A stretch of 64,000 nt of DNA from Herbidospora cretacea (GCF_001570605.1 NZ_BBXG01000013.1:1-64000); one strand, 5' to 3'. Counted from the stretch's first letter, positions 9,369 through 18,820 are shown. Program-made: numbers and translations. Notes: generated by a model from the letters alone, not told the origin.

Positions 9369-9428
9369 CACACCAGTCTAAAGATCGTCTGTCACAGTCG
9401 TACACACGAGCATGACACGATGTCGAGC

Positions 9429-10367
9429 ATGAACGACAAAACCGATGGCGGTGACTCCCTCCTTACGGTCGTCGTCGCAGGTGGGGCCAATCTTGCCATC
9501 GCCGTTGCCAAGTTGGTGGCGGGCTTGGTCGGTGGTTCGGCGTCCATGCTCTCCGAGGCCGCCCACAGCGCGGCCGACACGGTCACCGAAGTGCTGCTCT
9601 TCACGGCGATCAAGCGGGGCGAGAAGCCCGCCGACCGGGCCCATCCGCTCGGCTACGGCAACGCCGCGTTCCTGTGGGCCCTGATCGCGGCCTGTTTCAC
9701 GCTCGTCGTGGGCGCAGGCTTCTCGGTCACTCACGGGTTCCACACGATCTTCGACGGCGAGGAGCTGACCGACTTCACCCTGTCCTACATCGTGCTCGCG
9801 GTCTCGTTCGCGCTGGAGAGCGTGTCGATGTTCCAGGGGCTGCGGCAGCTGCGCCAGTCGGCCACGCGGTGGGAGACGCGGCCGTTCGCGCTGCTCAGGC
9901 GTACTTCCGACACGATGCTGAAGGCCGTGGTGCTGGAGGACAGCGCGGCGCTGGCCGGCATCGTGATCGCCGCGCTCGGGCTCGGCCTGACCCAGGCCAC
10001 CGGGAACACCGTGTGGGACGGCGTCGGATCGGTGCTCATCGGGCTGCTGCTGCTCCTGGTCGCGGTGACGCTGATCCGCGCCAACGCCAGCCTGCTGCTG
10101 AACCGGGCGGCGTCGCCGGTGCTGGAGCGGCGCATCCGGGGTCACCTTGAAGTGCTGCCCGAGGTCGAGCGGATCGTCGAGCTGCTGACCGTGCTCATCG
10201 GGCCCAGCCGGATCCTGGTCGCGGCGCGGATCGACTTCGTCGACGAGGCGACCGGGGCCGCGCTCGAAGCGGCGTCGGCCAGGGTGGAGCGCACGCTGCG
10301 CGAGGAGTTCCCGGAGATCCGCGAGGTGTTCCTCGACCCCACCTCCTCGTCGGAGGACCGGTTCTAG
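9429..10367 (+). CDS. ZnT9-like cation diffusion facilitator transporter
   Basis: 312-residue inner-membrane metal/proton antiporter. It has the CDF signature MLSEAAHSAADTVTEVLL with the HxxxD metal site in TM2, PADRAHPLGYG, and EDSAALAGIVIAALGLGLT in TM5, followed by GNTVWDGVGSVLIG and a cytosolic C-terminal domain. The HGFHTIFDG, ESVSMF and LEDSAAL pattern places it nearer the SLC30A9 (ZnT9) branch than FieF/YiiP. The start is ATG 9429; ATG 9420 is also possible, and neither has a strong ribosome site. Probably exports Zn or a similar divalent ion under the divergent MarR regulator. The 3' end overlaps the convergent PPTase gene (CTAG). Confidence 0.88.
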   Translation: MNDKTDGGDSLLTVVVAGGANLAIAVAKLVAGLVGGSASMLSEAAHSAADTVTEVLLFTAIKRGEKPADRAHPLGYGNAAFLWALIAACFTLVVGAGFSVTHGFHTIFDGEELTDFTLSYIVLAVSFALESVSMFQGLRQLRQSATRWETRPFALLRRTSDTMLKAVVLEDSAALAGIVIAALGLGLTQATGNTVWDGVGSVLIGLLLLLVAVTLIRANASLLLNRAASPVLERRIRGHLEVLPEVERIVELLTVLIGPSRILVAARIDFVDEATGAALEAASARVERTLREEFPEIREVFLDPTSSSEDRF

Positions 10368-11002
10368 CCGCCGATGATCTGCAGGTCCCCGGGCTCGTCG
10401 AAGATCGCGGTGGCGATCACGGTCCCGGCGGTCCACTCGACCAGATGACGGCCTTCCCATTCGTGCGTACGACCGTCGAACGGCACCTTCGACAGGTCGA
10501 CCTCCCGTAACCGGTCGAGCGCCAGCTCACCCCGCTTGACCAGCGCCTCCTTGCGGACCCACTGCCGGATCAGCCGCCGGTTGTCCAGGCCGACCAGCCC
10601 GGCCTCGGCGGGCGTGAGGGCCAGCGCGACCAGGTTCTCGTCGGCCTGCCCGCCGGTTGCGTGCTCGGCGTCGACGCCGACCTTCCCGGCGCCGGCGGCG
10701 GCGGTGACGTAGCCGGCGGTGTGGGCCAGGCTGACCGACAGCTCCGGCGCCTCGGTGATGAAGGGGCGGCCGTGCGGACGGCCGCAGCGGTCACAGCGCT
10801 GTTCGAGGGTGAGCACGCACGCGCGCACGTCGAGGATCTTCGCCGCGCAGTAACGGACCAGCAGATGGGCCGCCACGAAATCGAGCCGGTCCTGCTCCCG
10901 GGTGAACCGGTCGGCGCGGGCCCGCTCGGTTCCGGTGAGCGTCCCGCCGACGGCGTCCAGGACTTCGTCGGTGTAACCGGCGACGGCCAGAGGGGCGCGC
11001 AT
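10364..11002 (-). CDS. Sfp-type 4'-phosphopantetheinyl transferase
   Basis: 212-residue enzyme that moves the phosphopantetheine arm of CoA onto carrier proteins. Family motifs are present: KVGVDAEH for the Mg-binding acid and IRQWVRKEALVKRGEL (the WxxKEAxxK signature). A CDRCGRPHGRPF segment precedes the SLAHTAGY motif, as in other Sfp-like enzymes. No polyketide or peptide synthase lies in the window, so it probably acts on carrier proteins elsewhere. ATG 11002 was chosen; the open frame extends about 40 codons upstream without a better start. Confidence 0.88.
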   Translation of the reverse strand: MRAPLAVAGYTDEVLDAVGGTLTGTERARADRFTREQDRLDFVAAHLLVRYCAAKILDVRACVLTLEQRCDRCGRPHGRPFITEAPELSVSLAHTAGYVTAAAGAGKVGVDAEHATGGQADENLVALALTPAEAGLVGLDNRRLIRQWVRKEALVKRGELALDRLREVDLSKVPFDGRTHEWEGRHLVEWTAGTVIATAIFDEPGDLQIIGG

Positions 11003-11056
11003 CACCTCAGCGTATTGGAGGTATATGTCGATCAAGTGAACTACGGGGGGTAAGCA

Positions 11057-11755
11057 ATGAGCCGGTCGAAATGTCTGGTTGTGCTGGTGGGAGCCACTCT
11101 GGGGGCGATGCCGGTGGCCGGGGCGCACGCCGATCGGGGGCCCTACGGGGTCACGCAGCGTGACCGCGCGGACGTCCCGAAGCCGGGGACGACGAGCGCG
11201 GCCAACCGGCGGCTGCAGAAGGATCTGTCCGCTCTGGGGTACTTCACCGGGCCGTGGAACGGCCGCTACGGGCCCGACATGGCGCAGGCGATGTTCGCCG
11301 TCCAGAAGGTCAACGGGCTCAAGACCGACGCGCGCTGGAGCGAGGAGGTGGCCAGGAAGATCCGCAAGGGATGGGCCCCGGCCGCCCGCAGCACGAGTGG
11401 CGACCTCGTCGAGGTCGACCTTCAGCGGCAGCTGATGATGGTCGTCAGGAACGGCAAGGTGGTGAAGGTCATCAACACCTCCAGCGGCAACGGCAAGCCG
11501 TACGGCGGCGGGAAGATCGCCACCACGCCCCGGGGCGTCTTCACCGTGCAGCGCCAGGTGAACAAGATGGAGAAGTCACCGCTGGGCGTGCTCTACCGGC
11601 CCAAGTACTTCCACGGCGGCTACGCCATCCACGGGTCGGCCTACGTCCCGCCGAAGCCGGCCTCGCACGGGTGCGTCCGGGTGTCGTACGAGGCCATGAA
11701 CTGGCTGTGGAAGTCGGGCAGCCTGCCGATCGGGGGGAAGGTGTGGGTCTACTGA
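11057..11755 (+). CDS. Secreted L,D-transpeptidase with peptidoglycan-binding domain
   Basis: 232-residue exported enzyme. Signal peptide with cleavage near AGAHADRG, a PG_binding_1 region (ANRRLQKDLSALGYF through FAVQKVNGLK), then a YkuD catalytic domain with HGSAYVPPKPASHGCVRVS, the nucleophile being Cys206. It forms 3-3 cross-links in peptidoglycan or attaches proteins to it. GGGGGGT lies 6 nt before the ATG. The 3' end overlaps the convergent aminopeptidase P gene by 7 bp. Confidence 0.92.
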   Translation: MSRSKCLVVLVGATLGAMPVAGAHADRGPYGVTQRDRADVPKPGTTSAANRRLQKDLSALGYFTGPWNGRYGPDMAQAMFAVQKVNGLKTDARWSEEVARKIRKGWAPAARSTSGDLVEVDLQRQLMMVVRNGKVVKVINTSSGNGKPYGGGKIATTPRGVFTVQRQVNKMEKSPLGVLYRPKYFHGGYAIHGSAYVPPKPASHGCVRVSYEAMNWLWKSGSLPIGGKVWVY

Positions 11756-13074
11756 AGCCCCGCCAGCCAGGCCTCGATCTCGTGTGACGCGCGGGGGAGC
11801 GCGTCCGACATCAGCCGGGCGCCGTCGGCGGTGATCACCAGGTCGTCCTCGATCCGGACCCCGACACCGCGCAGCTCGGGGGGCAGCGTGAGGTCGTCGG
11901 GCTGGAGGTAGAGGCCCGGTTCGACGGTCAGCACCATGCCCTCTTCGAGCACGCCGTCGAGGTAGCTCTCGGCTCTGGCCCTGGCGCAGTCGTGCACGTC
12001 CAGGCCGAGCATGTGGCCGCTGCTGCAGAGGGTGTAGCGGCGGTGGAGGCCCGTCTCGAAGTCGGATTTCAGGCCCCAGTCCGCCAGGCCGTCGGCGATG
12101 ACGCGCATCGCGGCCAGGTGGAAGTCGCGGAAGCGGGCCCCCGGCCGCAGCGTGGCGATGGCGGCGTTCTGGGCCTCGTACACGAGGTCGTAGACCTGGC
12201 GCTGGACCGGCGAGAACTCCCCCGACAGCGGGAAGGTGCGGGTGACGTCGGCGGTGTAGAGGCCGTCGCTCTCCACGCCCGCGTCCAGGAGCAGCAGGTC
12301 GGCGGGGTCGAGCGGGCCGTCGTTGCGGATCCAGTGGAGCACGCACGCGTGCGCGCCGGAGGCCACGATCGAATCGTAGCCGGTCGCGTTGCCCTCCAGG
12401 CGGGCGCGCAGGCCGAAGATCCCCTCGACGTAGCGCTCGCCCCGGGGGTGGGCCAGCGCCTGGGGGAGGGCGCGGACGACGTCCTCGAAGCCCCGGGCGG
12501 TCGCGTCGACGGCGTGCTGGAGCTCGGCCAGCTCGTGGTCGTCCTTGACCAGCCGCATTTCGGACAGGTACGCGGTCAGCTCGGCGTCCGCCTCCAGGGT
12601 GCGCCCGCCCGGCCGGAGGTCGTCGATGTGGGCGGTGTCCAGACCGTACAGGGAAGCGGCCTCGTGCAGATCGGGACGGCGGCCGACCCAGAACTCGCCG
12701 AACCGCCGGTCGCGGTAGAACTCCTCGCCCGCCGCCCTCGGCGAGCGGGGCCGCAGGTAGAGGACCGCCTCGCCGGAGGGCTCGATCACCAGCACGTCGC
12801 CGGGCTCCTGCGCGCCGGTCAGATAGGTGTACGCGCTGTGCGGCCGGAACCGGTAGTCGGAGTCGTTGCTGCGGACCTTCAGGTCGCCGGCCGGGATCAC
12901 CAGCCGCTCACCGGGGAACCGCTGCGCCAGCCGGGCCCTTCTCTTCCGCGTGTACGCCGCCACCGGCACCTGGGGCAGATCGTCCTGATGCGTGTCGGCC
13001 CAGCCCGTCGTCATGAACGCGGCCAGCTCCGGGGTGATCGGGAGGTCATGGGAACCGGTGTTCTCGGTCGTCAT
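11749..13074 (-). CDS. pepP: Xaa-Pro aminopeptidase (aminopeptidase P, M24B)
   Basis: 441-residue metalloprotease releasing N-terminal residues next to proline. The N-terminal AMP_N domain includes SDYRFRPHSAYTYLTG. The M24 domain has the dinuclear metal ligands in order: Asp in LLLDAG, Asp in DVTRTF, His in GHMLGLDVHD, Glu in TVEPGLYL and Glu in VRIEDDLVI. The ATG at 13074 was chosen over a start nine codons upstream that would run into the promoter. The spacer to the divergent CBS gene contains an 11-bp inverted repeat. Cytosolic; no signal peptide. Confidence 0.93.
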   Translation of the reverse strand: MTTENTGSHDLPITPELAAFMTTGWADTHQDDLPQVPVAAYTRKRRARLAQRFPGERLVIPAGDLKVRSNDSDYRFRPHSAYTYLTGAQEPGDVLVIEPSGEAVLYLRPRSPRAAGEEFYRDRRFGEFWVGRRPDLHEAASLYGLDTAHIDDLRPGGRTLEADAELTAYLSEMRLVKDDHELAELQHAVDATARGFEDVVRALPQALAHPRGERYVEGIFGLRARLEGNATGYDSIVASGAHACVLHWIRNDGPLDPADLLLLDAGVESDGLYTADVTRTFPLSGEFSPVQRQVYDLVYEAQNAAIATLRPGARFRDFHLAAMRVIADGLADWGLKSDFETGLHRRYTLCSSGHMLGLDVHDCARARAESYLDGVLEEGMVLTVEPGLYLQPDDLTLPPELRGVGVRIEDDLVITADGARLMSDALPRASHEIEAWLAGLQ

Positions 13075-13087
13075 GGCGTCCGATGTT

Positions 13088-13136
13088 ATTTCACATTCCA
13101 CCAGTACATTAAGAGGGATTTCGGCGAATGTGAAAT
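13088..13136. repeat. Perfect 11-bp inverted repeat, 27-bp spacer
   Basis: ATTTCACATTC (13088-13098) and its exact complement GAATGTGAAAT (13126-13136) flank 27 bp in the divergent spacer between pepP (start 13074) and the CBS gene (start 13222). The arms are AT-rich against a GC-rich background. This could be a pair of half-sites for a regulator or a stem-loop in the pepP leader; position favours regulation. Confidence 0.5.
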
Positions 13137-13221
13137 TCCTTGGCCAGAACCACCCCCTCCCCTTGACGCGGCATCGTCACGGACTGTTGCCTGAGGGGAC
13201 AGGCAAGAAGGGTGGTGTCGA

Positions 13222-13650
13222 TTGCTCATCGGGACGATCGTGCAGGGAAAGGGCGCCCGCGTGGTGACCGTTCCGCCGGATGCGACTGTGACGGAGCTGC
13301 TCGGCCTCCTGGCCCAGCACAACATCGGCGCCGTGGTCGTCTCGGCCGACGGCCAGGCGATCTCCGGCATCGTGTCCGAACGGGACATCGTCCGGCACCT
13401 GCAGCAACGCGGCGGAGCGGTGCTCGGCGAGCCCGTCTCCAGCATCATGACGGTCGAGGTCCGCACGTGCGGGCCCGACGAGAACGTGGAAGATCTGCGC
13501 AAGACCATGACCGTCCACCGATTCCGGCACGTCCCGGTCGTCCAGGACGGTCGCCTCGTCGGCATCGTCAGCATCGGCGACGTCGTCAAGAGCGCGATCG
13601 AGGAACTGGAGACCGAACGCGCCCACCTCGTCGGCTATCTCCACGGCTGA
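13222..13650 (+). CDS. Stand-alone CBS-pair protein
   Basis: 142-residue cytosolic protein consisting of two CBS motifs (VPPDATVTELLGLLAQHNIG with GIVSERDIVRHL, and MTVHRFRHVPVV with GIVSIGDVVKSAI). Such pairs bind adenine nucleotides and act as energy or stress sensors; the partner is unknown. The only in-frame start is TTG 13222, with AAGAAGGG about 9 nt upstream. A strong hairpin follows 14 nt after the stop. Confidence 0.88.
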   Translation: MLIGTIVQGKGARVVTVPPDATVTELLGLLAQHNIGAVVVSADGQAISGIVSERDIVRHLQQRGGAVLGEPVSSIMTVEVRTCGPDENVEDLRKTMTVHRFRHVPVVQDGRLVGIVSIGDVVKSAIEELETERAHLVGYLHG

Positions 13651-13664
13651 CCTCATCAACGATC

Positions 13665-13695
13665 GGAAGGCCCGGCGGAGACCGCCGGGCCTTCC
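13665..13695. terminator. Bidirectional terminator hairpin
   Basis: A perfect 14-bp stem (13665-13678 with 13682-13695) and a 3-nt loop lie between the convergent CBS gene and subtilase gene, 3 bp from the subtilase stop. There is no long U-tract, as is usual in GC-rich actinomycetes. Confidence 0.88.
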
Positions 13696-13698
13696 GCC

Positions 13699-16600
13699 TT
13701 ACTGAACGGTGATCCTGTCGACCTCGACGGTGATCCCCTTCACCTGCTCGGTGGAGGTCGCCGTCGTGACCGTGCCCTCACCCGCCGACACACCCTTGAT
13801 CTTCAGCGTGTACGCCAGCGACTCCCCGGGCGCGCCCGGCGTGCTGGTGACCCGGTAGCCGGAGGCCGCGCCCGACCCGGCCGCGATCCGGCCGCCCCGG
13901 GTGCCGTCGGCGTTCTCCGCGCCGATCGTCAGCCCGTAGGCCGCGCCCGGATGGGCGATCGGCGACGGGTAGGCGAACGTGACGTCCTCCCCGCCGTTCA
14001 CCCCGATCCACGCCTGGAAGGTCTTCAGGTCGCCGGTGCCGAAGAGGTTGACCCGCCACTCGACGACGATCCAGGTCGAGACGCCGTCGGTCAGCGTGGT
14101 CGCGTAGACGCCCGGCGCGCCGGTGCCGTCGAGGTCGGTCCAGAACGGCGCGAGCACCGCGTTGGGCCGGTCGGCGTCGGGGACGTCCTGCGGCGTGAAC
14201 GCGATGTCCTGCGACCCGTCGGTGCCGCCCGCGACCAGATAGCCGTTGGACGTGACGCCCAGCCGGGTGAACGTCCGACCGGCGAAGCGGTAACCCGGCA
14301 CGGTGAAGTTGAGCGCCTCCTCGTCGCCGATCGGGGTCGGCGCGACGCCGAACGCGTCGAGCGGGAGGTAGCCGAACAGCTCGCCCGGCGCGATGGCCGG
14401 GGCGTCGGGTTCGCGGCCCGCCAGCGTCTTCCTGGCCGTGGCGATCTGCGCGCCGACCTTGGTGGCGCCGGTGACCGAGGTGAGCCGCAGCCGGGAGTTG
14501 AGCGTGCTGAGCGCGGTGACCTCGGTGTCCTGGAGCGTGTCGTTCCGGACGGTCACCGTGCAGGTCGACTCGCCGGTGTCGCGCGCGACGGCGGCCGGGG
14601 CGCAGGTCTGCTCGACCGGCACCGCGCCCTCGCCGCGCACGAACGCCACCGGGAGGTGCTGCCGCCGGTCGCCGCCGACCTGCTTGAGGTCGACCTGGCC
14701 GAAGTACTGCCCGTCGGCCAGATCAGGTGCCGCGATGACGATCTGCACGGTCTGCTTCCTGCCCGGCTTGACGGTGAACAGCGGCGGGAGGACCGCGATG
14801 GACGCGCCGCTCACGGTCGTGCCGGTGGCCGTGTAGGTCAGGGTCTTGGCCGACGCGTTCGTGAAGACCCGCTTGGCGGTGATGACGCCGGGCATCGTGG
14901 TGGCGTTCACCGACGGCAGGTTGAGGTCTATCCGGTTCAGCGGGTCGGCCGCCGAGGCGGCGAAGTTCTCCGCCGACTCGTCCAGGGTGAGGGCGGCCTC
15001 ACCCGCCTTGGCCAGGTCGATGCGGCCGCCGCCCATGTCGAACGGGTCGGCCGGGGTCGCGCCGTTCTGCTTGGTCACGCCGGTCCTGGCCGTGGTCTCC
15101 AGGGCGGTCTTGACCTGGCCGGGCGTCCACGCCGGGTGGAGCGCGAACAGCAGCGCCGCCGCGCCCGCGACGTGGGGCGAGGACATGGAGGTGCCCGCGA
15201 TGGCCATGTAGAGGTTGCCGGGAGGCCCTTCGACGGGGGACTCGGGGGTGGGGGTCGTACCGGCGAGGATGTGCAGACCCGGCGCGGTCACATCGGGCTT
15301 GAGGAAGTCGCCGCCCGGCCCGCGCGAGGAGAACGTGGTCATGGCGTCGCCCTGCCACGTGGTCTTCGCGCCCCGGGTGAACGAGGCCGTGCCGGCCGGA
15401 TCGGCCGCCTTCCAGGCGAGGAACTGGTCGGTGGCGGGCTTGTCGAGGTGCACGGCCGGCAGCCAGTGGTTGTCGGTCATCACGTCGAGCGGCTCGGCGT
15501 TGTAGAGGATCATCCCCGCCGCGCCGCCCTGCTTGACGTGGAACCCCTTCAACACCCGGTTGGGCCCGCGCTGGCAGGCCACGATCTTCCCGGTGAACAG
15601 CCCCGCGGGCGGGGTGGTCAGGCAGAGCGCGTCACCGTACGGCGGCGCCGACGCCAGCACCACCGGCAGCGCCGGGGCGACCCCCTCGGTCACCGACGCG
15701 CCCTTGACCGTGACCCCGCCCGACAGCGAGACCGTCGACTGGAACGTCCGCGCCTGCGTCGAGGCCGCGACGGTGGTCACCCACGGGCTGAGGTGCTCGG
15801 CGGTCGCCGCCCCGGGCCCGGAGTTCCCCGCCGAGGCCGCCACGAACACCCCGGCGGCGTAGGCGTCGAGAAAGGCCAGCTCGACCGGGTCGCTGTACGG
15901 GTCGGCGCCGCCCCCGATCGAGAAGTTGATCACCCGCACCCCGTCGAGGACGGCCTGCGCCACCGCCTGGGCGGAGTCGGACTGGTAGCACCCGTCGGCC
16001 CCGCACACCTTGTAGACCGCCACGTGCGCGGCGGGCGCGATGCCGTGGATCGCCCCGCGCGAGATGTCCAGCGGCCTCGCGTCCGCCACCGGCCCTCCGG
16101 CGGAGGTCGTCGCGGTGTGCGTGCCGTGCCCGTTGGAGTCACGCGCGCTGTCGGGGTAGACCTCGCCGCCGACGACGGCGTTGTAGGTGTCGAGGAACGG
16201 CTGCCCCGAGATCAGCTTGTTGCCGCACACGAACACGTCGGCGGCCGGGGTCAGCGGGTTGTCCCCGAAGTCACAGGTCCGGGGCGTGCCGTCGGCCTTG
16301 GCCGGGGGAGCGGGCAGCCCCGCCCCGCCGCCGAACTGCGGATGCTCCGGCCACGCCCCCGAGTCGAGGATGCCGACGATCACCCCCTTGCCGGAACTGG
16401 GAGCCCCGCCCAGCTTCGAGTACACGGCCGGAGCCCCGATGAAGGCCGCGCTGGAGTCGGTGAGCGGCTGGACCAGCTTGTCCTCCTGGACGGCCGCCAC
16501 CCCCTTGATCTTCAACAGCTCGGCGGCCTTGTTGGCCGGGACGCTCAGCGAGAGGCCGCCGTAGACGGTCCGCAGCCTCTGGCCGACCTTCGCGCCGCCC

Positions 16601-16998
16601 ACCCGCCGGGGCAGCTCGGCGAGGAAGGCGTTCTCGATGCCCTCGATGTGCCGGAGGTAGTTCTTCGCGGCGGTGCTCCGCAGGTCGAGGTCCTTGCCGG
16701 TGACCGACGGCGACGTGCCGGGGAGCCCGTCGATCCCGCCGTCGTAGGCGGCGAGCGCGTCGTAGTCGAGCTTGACCACGACGTTCACCGGATTCGCCGA
16801 CCGCGACCGGATGAGGGCCTGATCGCTCCTGGCGAGCTGTCCCGAGGTGGATTTGGCGCCGGTGACCCGTTCGGGGTTGGTGAGCGGGGTGGCGGTGAAC
16901 CGCCCGGGCGGCGCGGGGCTCGCGTTCGCCGCGGGTGACACCGAGACCACCAGGCATAACGCGGCGGCTGCGGCGGCTGACCGTGACTTCTTTGACAC
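13699..16998 (-). CDS. Large secreted subtilisin-like serine protease (S8)
   Basis: 1099-residue exported protease. Signal peptide (Lys-rich start, Ala-rich core, ANASPAPP), an I9-like propeptide to about residue 180, then an S8 domain with Asp212 (ILDSG), His291 (NGHGTHT) and Ser604 (GTSMSS). A PA-type insert around residues 430-530 separates His and Ser, as in vacuolar and plant-type subtilases. The last ~400 residues are beta-rich repeats with [11 protein letters not shown] and a bacterial WD-like FWTDLDG region, probably adhesive or structural. GTG 16998 was chosen because GGGAGG lies just upstream. Probably an extracellular nutrient protease. Confidence 0.92.
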   Translation of the reverse strand: MSKKSRSAAAAAALCLVVSVSPAANASPAPPGRFTATPLTNPERVTGAKSTSGQLARSDQALIRSRSANPVNVVVKLDYDALAAYDGGIDGLPGTSPSVTGKDLDLRSTAAKNYLRHIEGIENAFLAELPRRVGGAKVGQRLRTVYGGLSLSVPANKAAELLKIKGVAAVQEDKLVQPLTDSSAAFIGAPAVYSKLGGAPSSGKGVIVGILDSGAWPEHPQFGGGAGLPAPPAKADGTPRTCDFGDNPLTPAADVFVCGNKLISGQPFLDTYNAVVGGEVYPDSARDSNGHGTHTATTSAGGPVADARPLDISRGAIHGIAPAAHVAVYKVCGADGCYQSDSAQAVAQAVLDGVRVINFSIGGGADPYSDPVELAFLDAYAAGVFVAASAGNSGPGAATAEHLSPWVTTVAASTQARTFQSTVSLSGGVTVKGASVTEGVAPALPVVLASAPPYGDALCLTTPPAGLFTGKIVACQRGPNRVLKGFHVKQGGAAGMILYNAEPLDVMTDNHWLPAVHLDKPATDQFLAWKAADPAGTASFTRGAKTTWQGDAMTTFSSRGPGGDFLKPDVTAPGLHILAGTTPTPESPVEGPPGNLYMAIAGTSMSSPHVAGAAALLFALHPAWTPGQVKTALETTARTGVTKQNGATPADPFDMGGGRIDLAKAGEAALTLDESAENFAASAADPLNRIDLNLPSVNATTMPGVITAKRVFTNASAKTLTYTATGTTVSGASIAVLPPLFTVKPGRKQTVQIVIAAPDLADGQYFGQVDLKQVGGDRRQHLPVAFVRGEGAVPVEQTCAPAAVARDTGESTCTVTVRNDTLQDTEVTALSTLNSRLRLTSVTGATKVGAQIATARKTLAGREPDAPAIAPGELFGYLPLDAFGVAPTPIGDEEALNFTVPGYRFAGRTFTRLGVTSNGYLVAGGTDGSQDIAFTPQDVPDADRPNAVLAPFWTDLDGTGAPGVYATTLTDGVSTWIVVEWRVNLFGTGDLKTFQAWIGVNGGEDVTFAYPSPIAHPGAAYGLTIGAENADGTRGGRIAAGSGAASGYRVTSTPGAPGESLAYTLKIKGVSAGEGTVTTATSTEQVKGITVEVDRITVQ

Positions 16999-17144
16999 GT
17001 GACCTCCCATGGGGGCTGCTGGAACCGACGCTGCCATGGTGCCTGTGCGTGGTCGATCCGACTCGGAACGTGACCATTTTGGAACGGTCGAACCTGTCCC
17101 GCGGCCTGGTGCCCCGACGGGGCCGCTGACCTAGACTCCTGACC

Positions 17145-17399
17145 ATGAAGCTGAAGCTTGACCTGCATGACATCTTCAACAAGGGCGACCAGATCGACCG
17201 GGCGCTGCGGGGGATCATCCAGGAAGCCATCGACAAGAAGGCGACCGAGGTCGAGATCATCCCGGGCAAGGGCTCGGGACAGCTGAAGAAGAAGGTGCTG
17301 CGCTTCCTCGACCAGAAGGAGATCAAGGCGCTGTACCACCGGATCGACAAGGACGCGAAGAACCACGGACGGCTGTTCGTGTACTTCCGCCACAAGTAG
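17145..17399 (+). CDS. Small stand-alone Smr-domain protein
   Basis: 84-residue protein made of one Smr domain: LKLDLHDI at the N terminus (LDLH motif) and the glycine loop IIPGKGSGQLKKKV. Smr domains cut or bind branched nucleic acids and, in recent work, collided ribosome mRNA. The TAGACT hexamer ending 7 nt before the ATG may be a -10 box, which would make the transcript leaderless. No evident operon partner. Confidence 0.85.
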   Translation: MKLKLDLHDIFNKGDQIDRALRGIIQEAIDKKATEVEIIPGKGSGQLKKKVLRFLDQKEIKALYHRIDKDAKNHGRLFVYFRHK

Positions 17400-17800
17400 G
17401 CCGACAACGCGCTTTACCGCGGCCAATGCCTTGTCCGAGTTTCAGGAGGGACAAGGCGAGCGAGGATGGCACCCCTCCCCGGTGATGTCGGGGATCGAAT
17501 ACGACGGCACCCCGACCCGAGTGACTGCCTCGGCATCAGAGGTGCCGCATCTGGCCGTTCCCATCCTTCGGCTGAGGGTCACGCCGTACCCCGGCCTGCG
17601 CCAGGCCACGGGCGATCATGTATCCGAGGGCTCGACTTGCCCCGAAGGGATCACCGCCAGGCGCGCTAACGTTGCCGGTAGTCAGCAAGACCTGGTGACA
17701 GATCGCGGCCGCCGCTCTTATGCGGACGCCGGCCGCCCGGCCTCACATCGAAATCCCCGCGATGCGCGGGAACTCCCCGGTCACGGCGGAGTACAAATGG
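17400..17800. other. Intergenic region without recognised gene
   Basis: Open frames here show no family resemblance and no convincing ribosome site, and their codon pattern is unlike the neighbouring genes. Nothing else was identified except the hairpin that follows at 17801. Confidence 0.5.
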
Positions 17801-17837
17801 CGAGCCCCCGACCCAAGCGAGTTGGGACGGGGGCTCG
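17801..17837 (-). terminator. Hairpin downstream of small peptide gene
   Basis: CGAGCCCCCG pairs with CGGGGGCTCG (10 bp) and, after an A-A mismatch, CCCAA pairs with TTGGG around a 5-nt loop. It lies about 70 bp beyond the stop of the minus-strand peptide gene at 17911 and is well placed to end that transcript. Confidence 0.7.
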
Positions 17838-17910
17838 TGTCCGCAGCTAACCGGCAATCGGTTCAAGTGGCCGAACGCAGGTTGGCCCGGATCGCCGGAG
17901 GCTCGGCCGT

Positions 17911-18063
17911 TTAGACGTCCATGCACCACATCGGCTTGCCGTCGATCGTGCAGGGATACCACTCGCCGCGCTGGGCGTTGGCGGGGGCCGCGAGGACGGC
18001 GAAGGTGGTGATGGTGACGGCGGCGGTGGCGGCGAGGGCGGCGGCGCGCTTGAGCGTGCGCAT
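17911..18063 (-). CDS. Small secreted two-cysteine peptide
   Basis: 50-codon gene, easily missed because of its size. It encodes a positively charged start (MRTLKRA), an Ala/Val/Thr-rich hydrophobic core and an AxA-type cleavage site (APANAQ). The predicted mature part is about 20 residues, QRGEWYPCTIDGKPMWCMDV, with two Cys separated by eight residues that could form one disulfide. AGGAG lies 6 nt before the ATG, and a strong hairpin follows the gene. I do not recognise a family; roles as a signal, bacteriocin-like peptide or envelope microprotein are all open. Confidence 0.7.
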   Translation of the reverse strand: MRTLKRAAALAATAAVTITTFAVLAAPANAQRGEWYPCTIDGKPMWCMDV

Positions 18064-18351
18064 GGGGATCTCCTGTTGTCGAGGTGTCGTTGTGGACGGA
18101 TCTCAGTAGACAGGGGAGATCTTGGGGATCACTTTTGCGTGACTTGGTGGGCGCTTGAGCCCCAACGCAGACGCAGGTCACAGAGGTAAGAGGGCGCCAC
18201 GTCGTTGACGGGATGCCCTTTTTTCGTGGGCGTTTCGGGACACCGGGGTTGCGCGAACCCTTGACCCGCAGGCGATCCCGGACTGCACGCCGAGATGGTC
18301 GTGACCGCAGTGGTGGAGCACCACGCCCGCAGTCTCGGGCGGGATGAGGCC
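18064..18351. other. Spacer with weak hairpin and T-run
   Basis: Upstream half contains the promoter side of the small peptide gene. At 18193-18224 an imperfect GGGCGCC/GGATGCCC stem is followed by six T, resembling an intrinsic terminator on the plus strand, but no plus-strand gene precedes it. The open frame entering the next gene from 18295 has no clear start. Confidence 0.35.
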
Positions 18352-18586
18352 ATGAGCGACACGCGACTCAAGGTCACGGCCATCGACTATCCCGGCTTCT
18401 ACGCCGGCCTGAACGCCATGGCGACCCAGCTCGTCACGGTGGCGGACACGGTCGACCTGGAATTCGCTCGGGCCACCGTCGAAGCCTCAGGCGACCGAAC
18501 GACCAACCCCGAAATCGACCAGCCTCACGTTCCTGGACGCCGCGATCGCCTATGTGAAGGCGCTGCGAGACCTGGACGACGCGTGA
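18352..18586 (+). pseudogene. Frame-disrupted small hypothetical gene
   Basis: From ATG 18352 the frame reads MSDTRLKVTAIDYPGFYAGL and continues sensibly to about 18510, then turns into Arg/Pro-rich nonsense. In the +1 frame a credible C terminus appears, TSLTFLDAAIAYVKALRDLD, ending at TGA 18584-18586. Joining the frames gives a coherent protein of about 77 residues, so a single indel near 18500-18518 is likely. The family is not recognised. A sequencing error is the alternative. Confidence 0.5.
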
Positions 18587-18820
18587 GCGCCGACCTCTCC
18601 CGGCAGGCCCGCACCCTCCGACTCTTTGCCGCGGGCCTGCGCGGCTGACCCCGCCGACGTCGTGGTCCTACACATGGCTGGGGATCACCTACGGGTGCGC
18701 GCCCGACAGGTCCGGGTCGACCCACTTTGTGCGCAGCCCTTCGTGAGATGGTTCGACGGAAAGGGCGGGGTGCCCCGCTTTCACGACGAAGTGCTCAACT
18801 GGCGAATTGCTCGTCGGTAG
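18583..18820 (+). pseudogene. Second frame-disrupted small hypothetical gene
   Basis: A GTG overlapping the previous stop (GTGA) opens the frame VSADLSRQARTLRLFAAGLR, which closes after 21 codons. The +1 frame continues as AADPADVVVLHMAGDHLRV and FVRWFDGKGGVPRFHDEVLN to a stop at 18820. Joined, they give about 79 residues of plausible protein. The same one-base displacement occurs in the gene just upstream. Function unknown; the coupling implies the two were once co-translated. Confidence 0.45.

Noticed and set aside
13951-16938. Plus-strand open frame of 995 codons opposite the subtilase
   Set aside because: Antisense shadow of a gene with a complete catalytic triad; composition random for the GC content.
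17666-18181. Longer minus-strand open frame covering the small secreted peptide region
   Set aside because: It is in a different frame from the peptide gene, has no ribosome site and reads as Arg/His-rich nonsense.
18193-18224. Hairpin followed by T-run on the plus strand
   Set aside because: Imperfect stem and no plus-strand gene upstream; not listed as a terminator.
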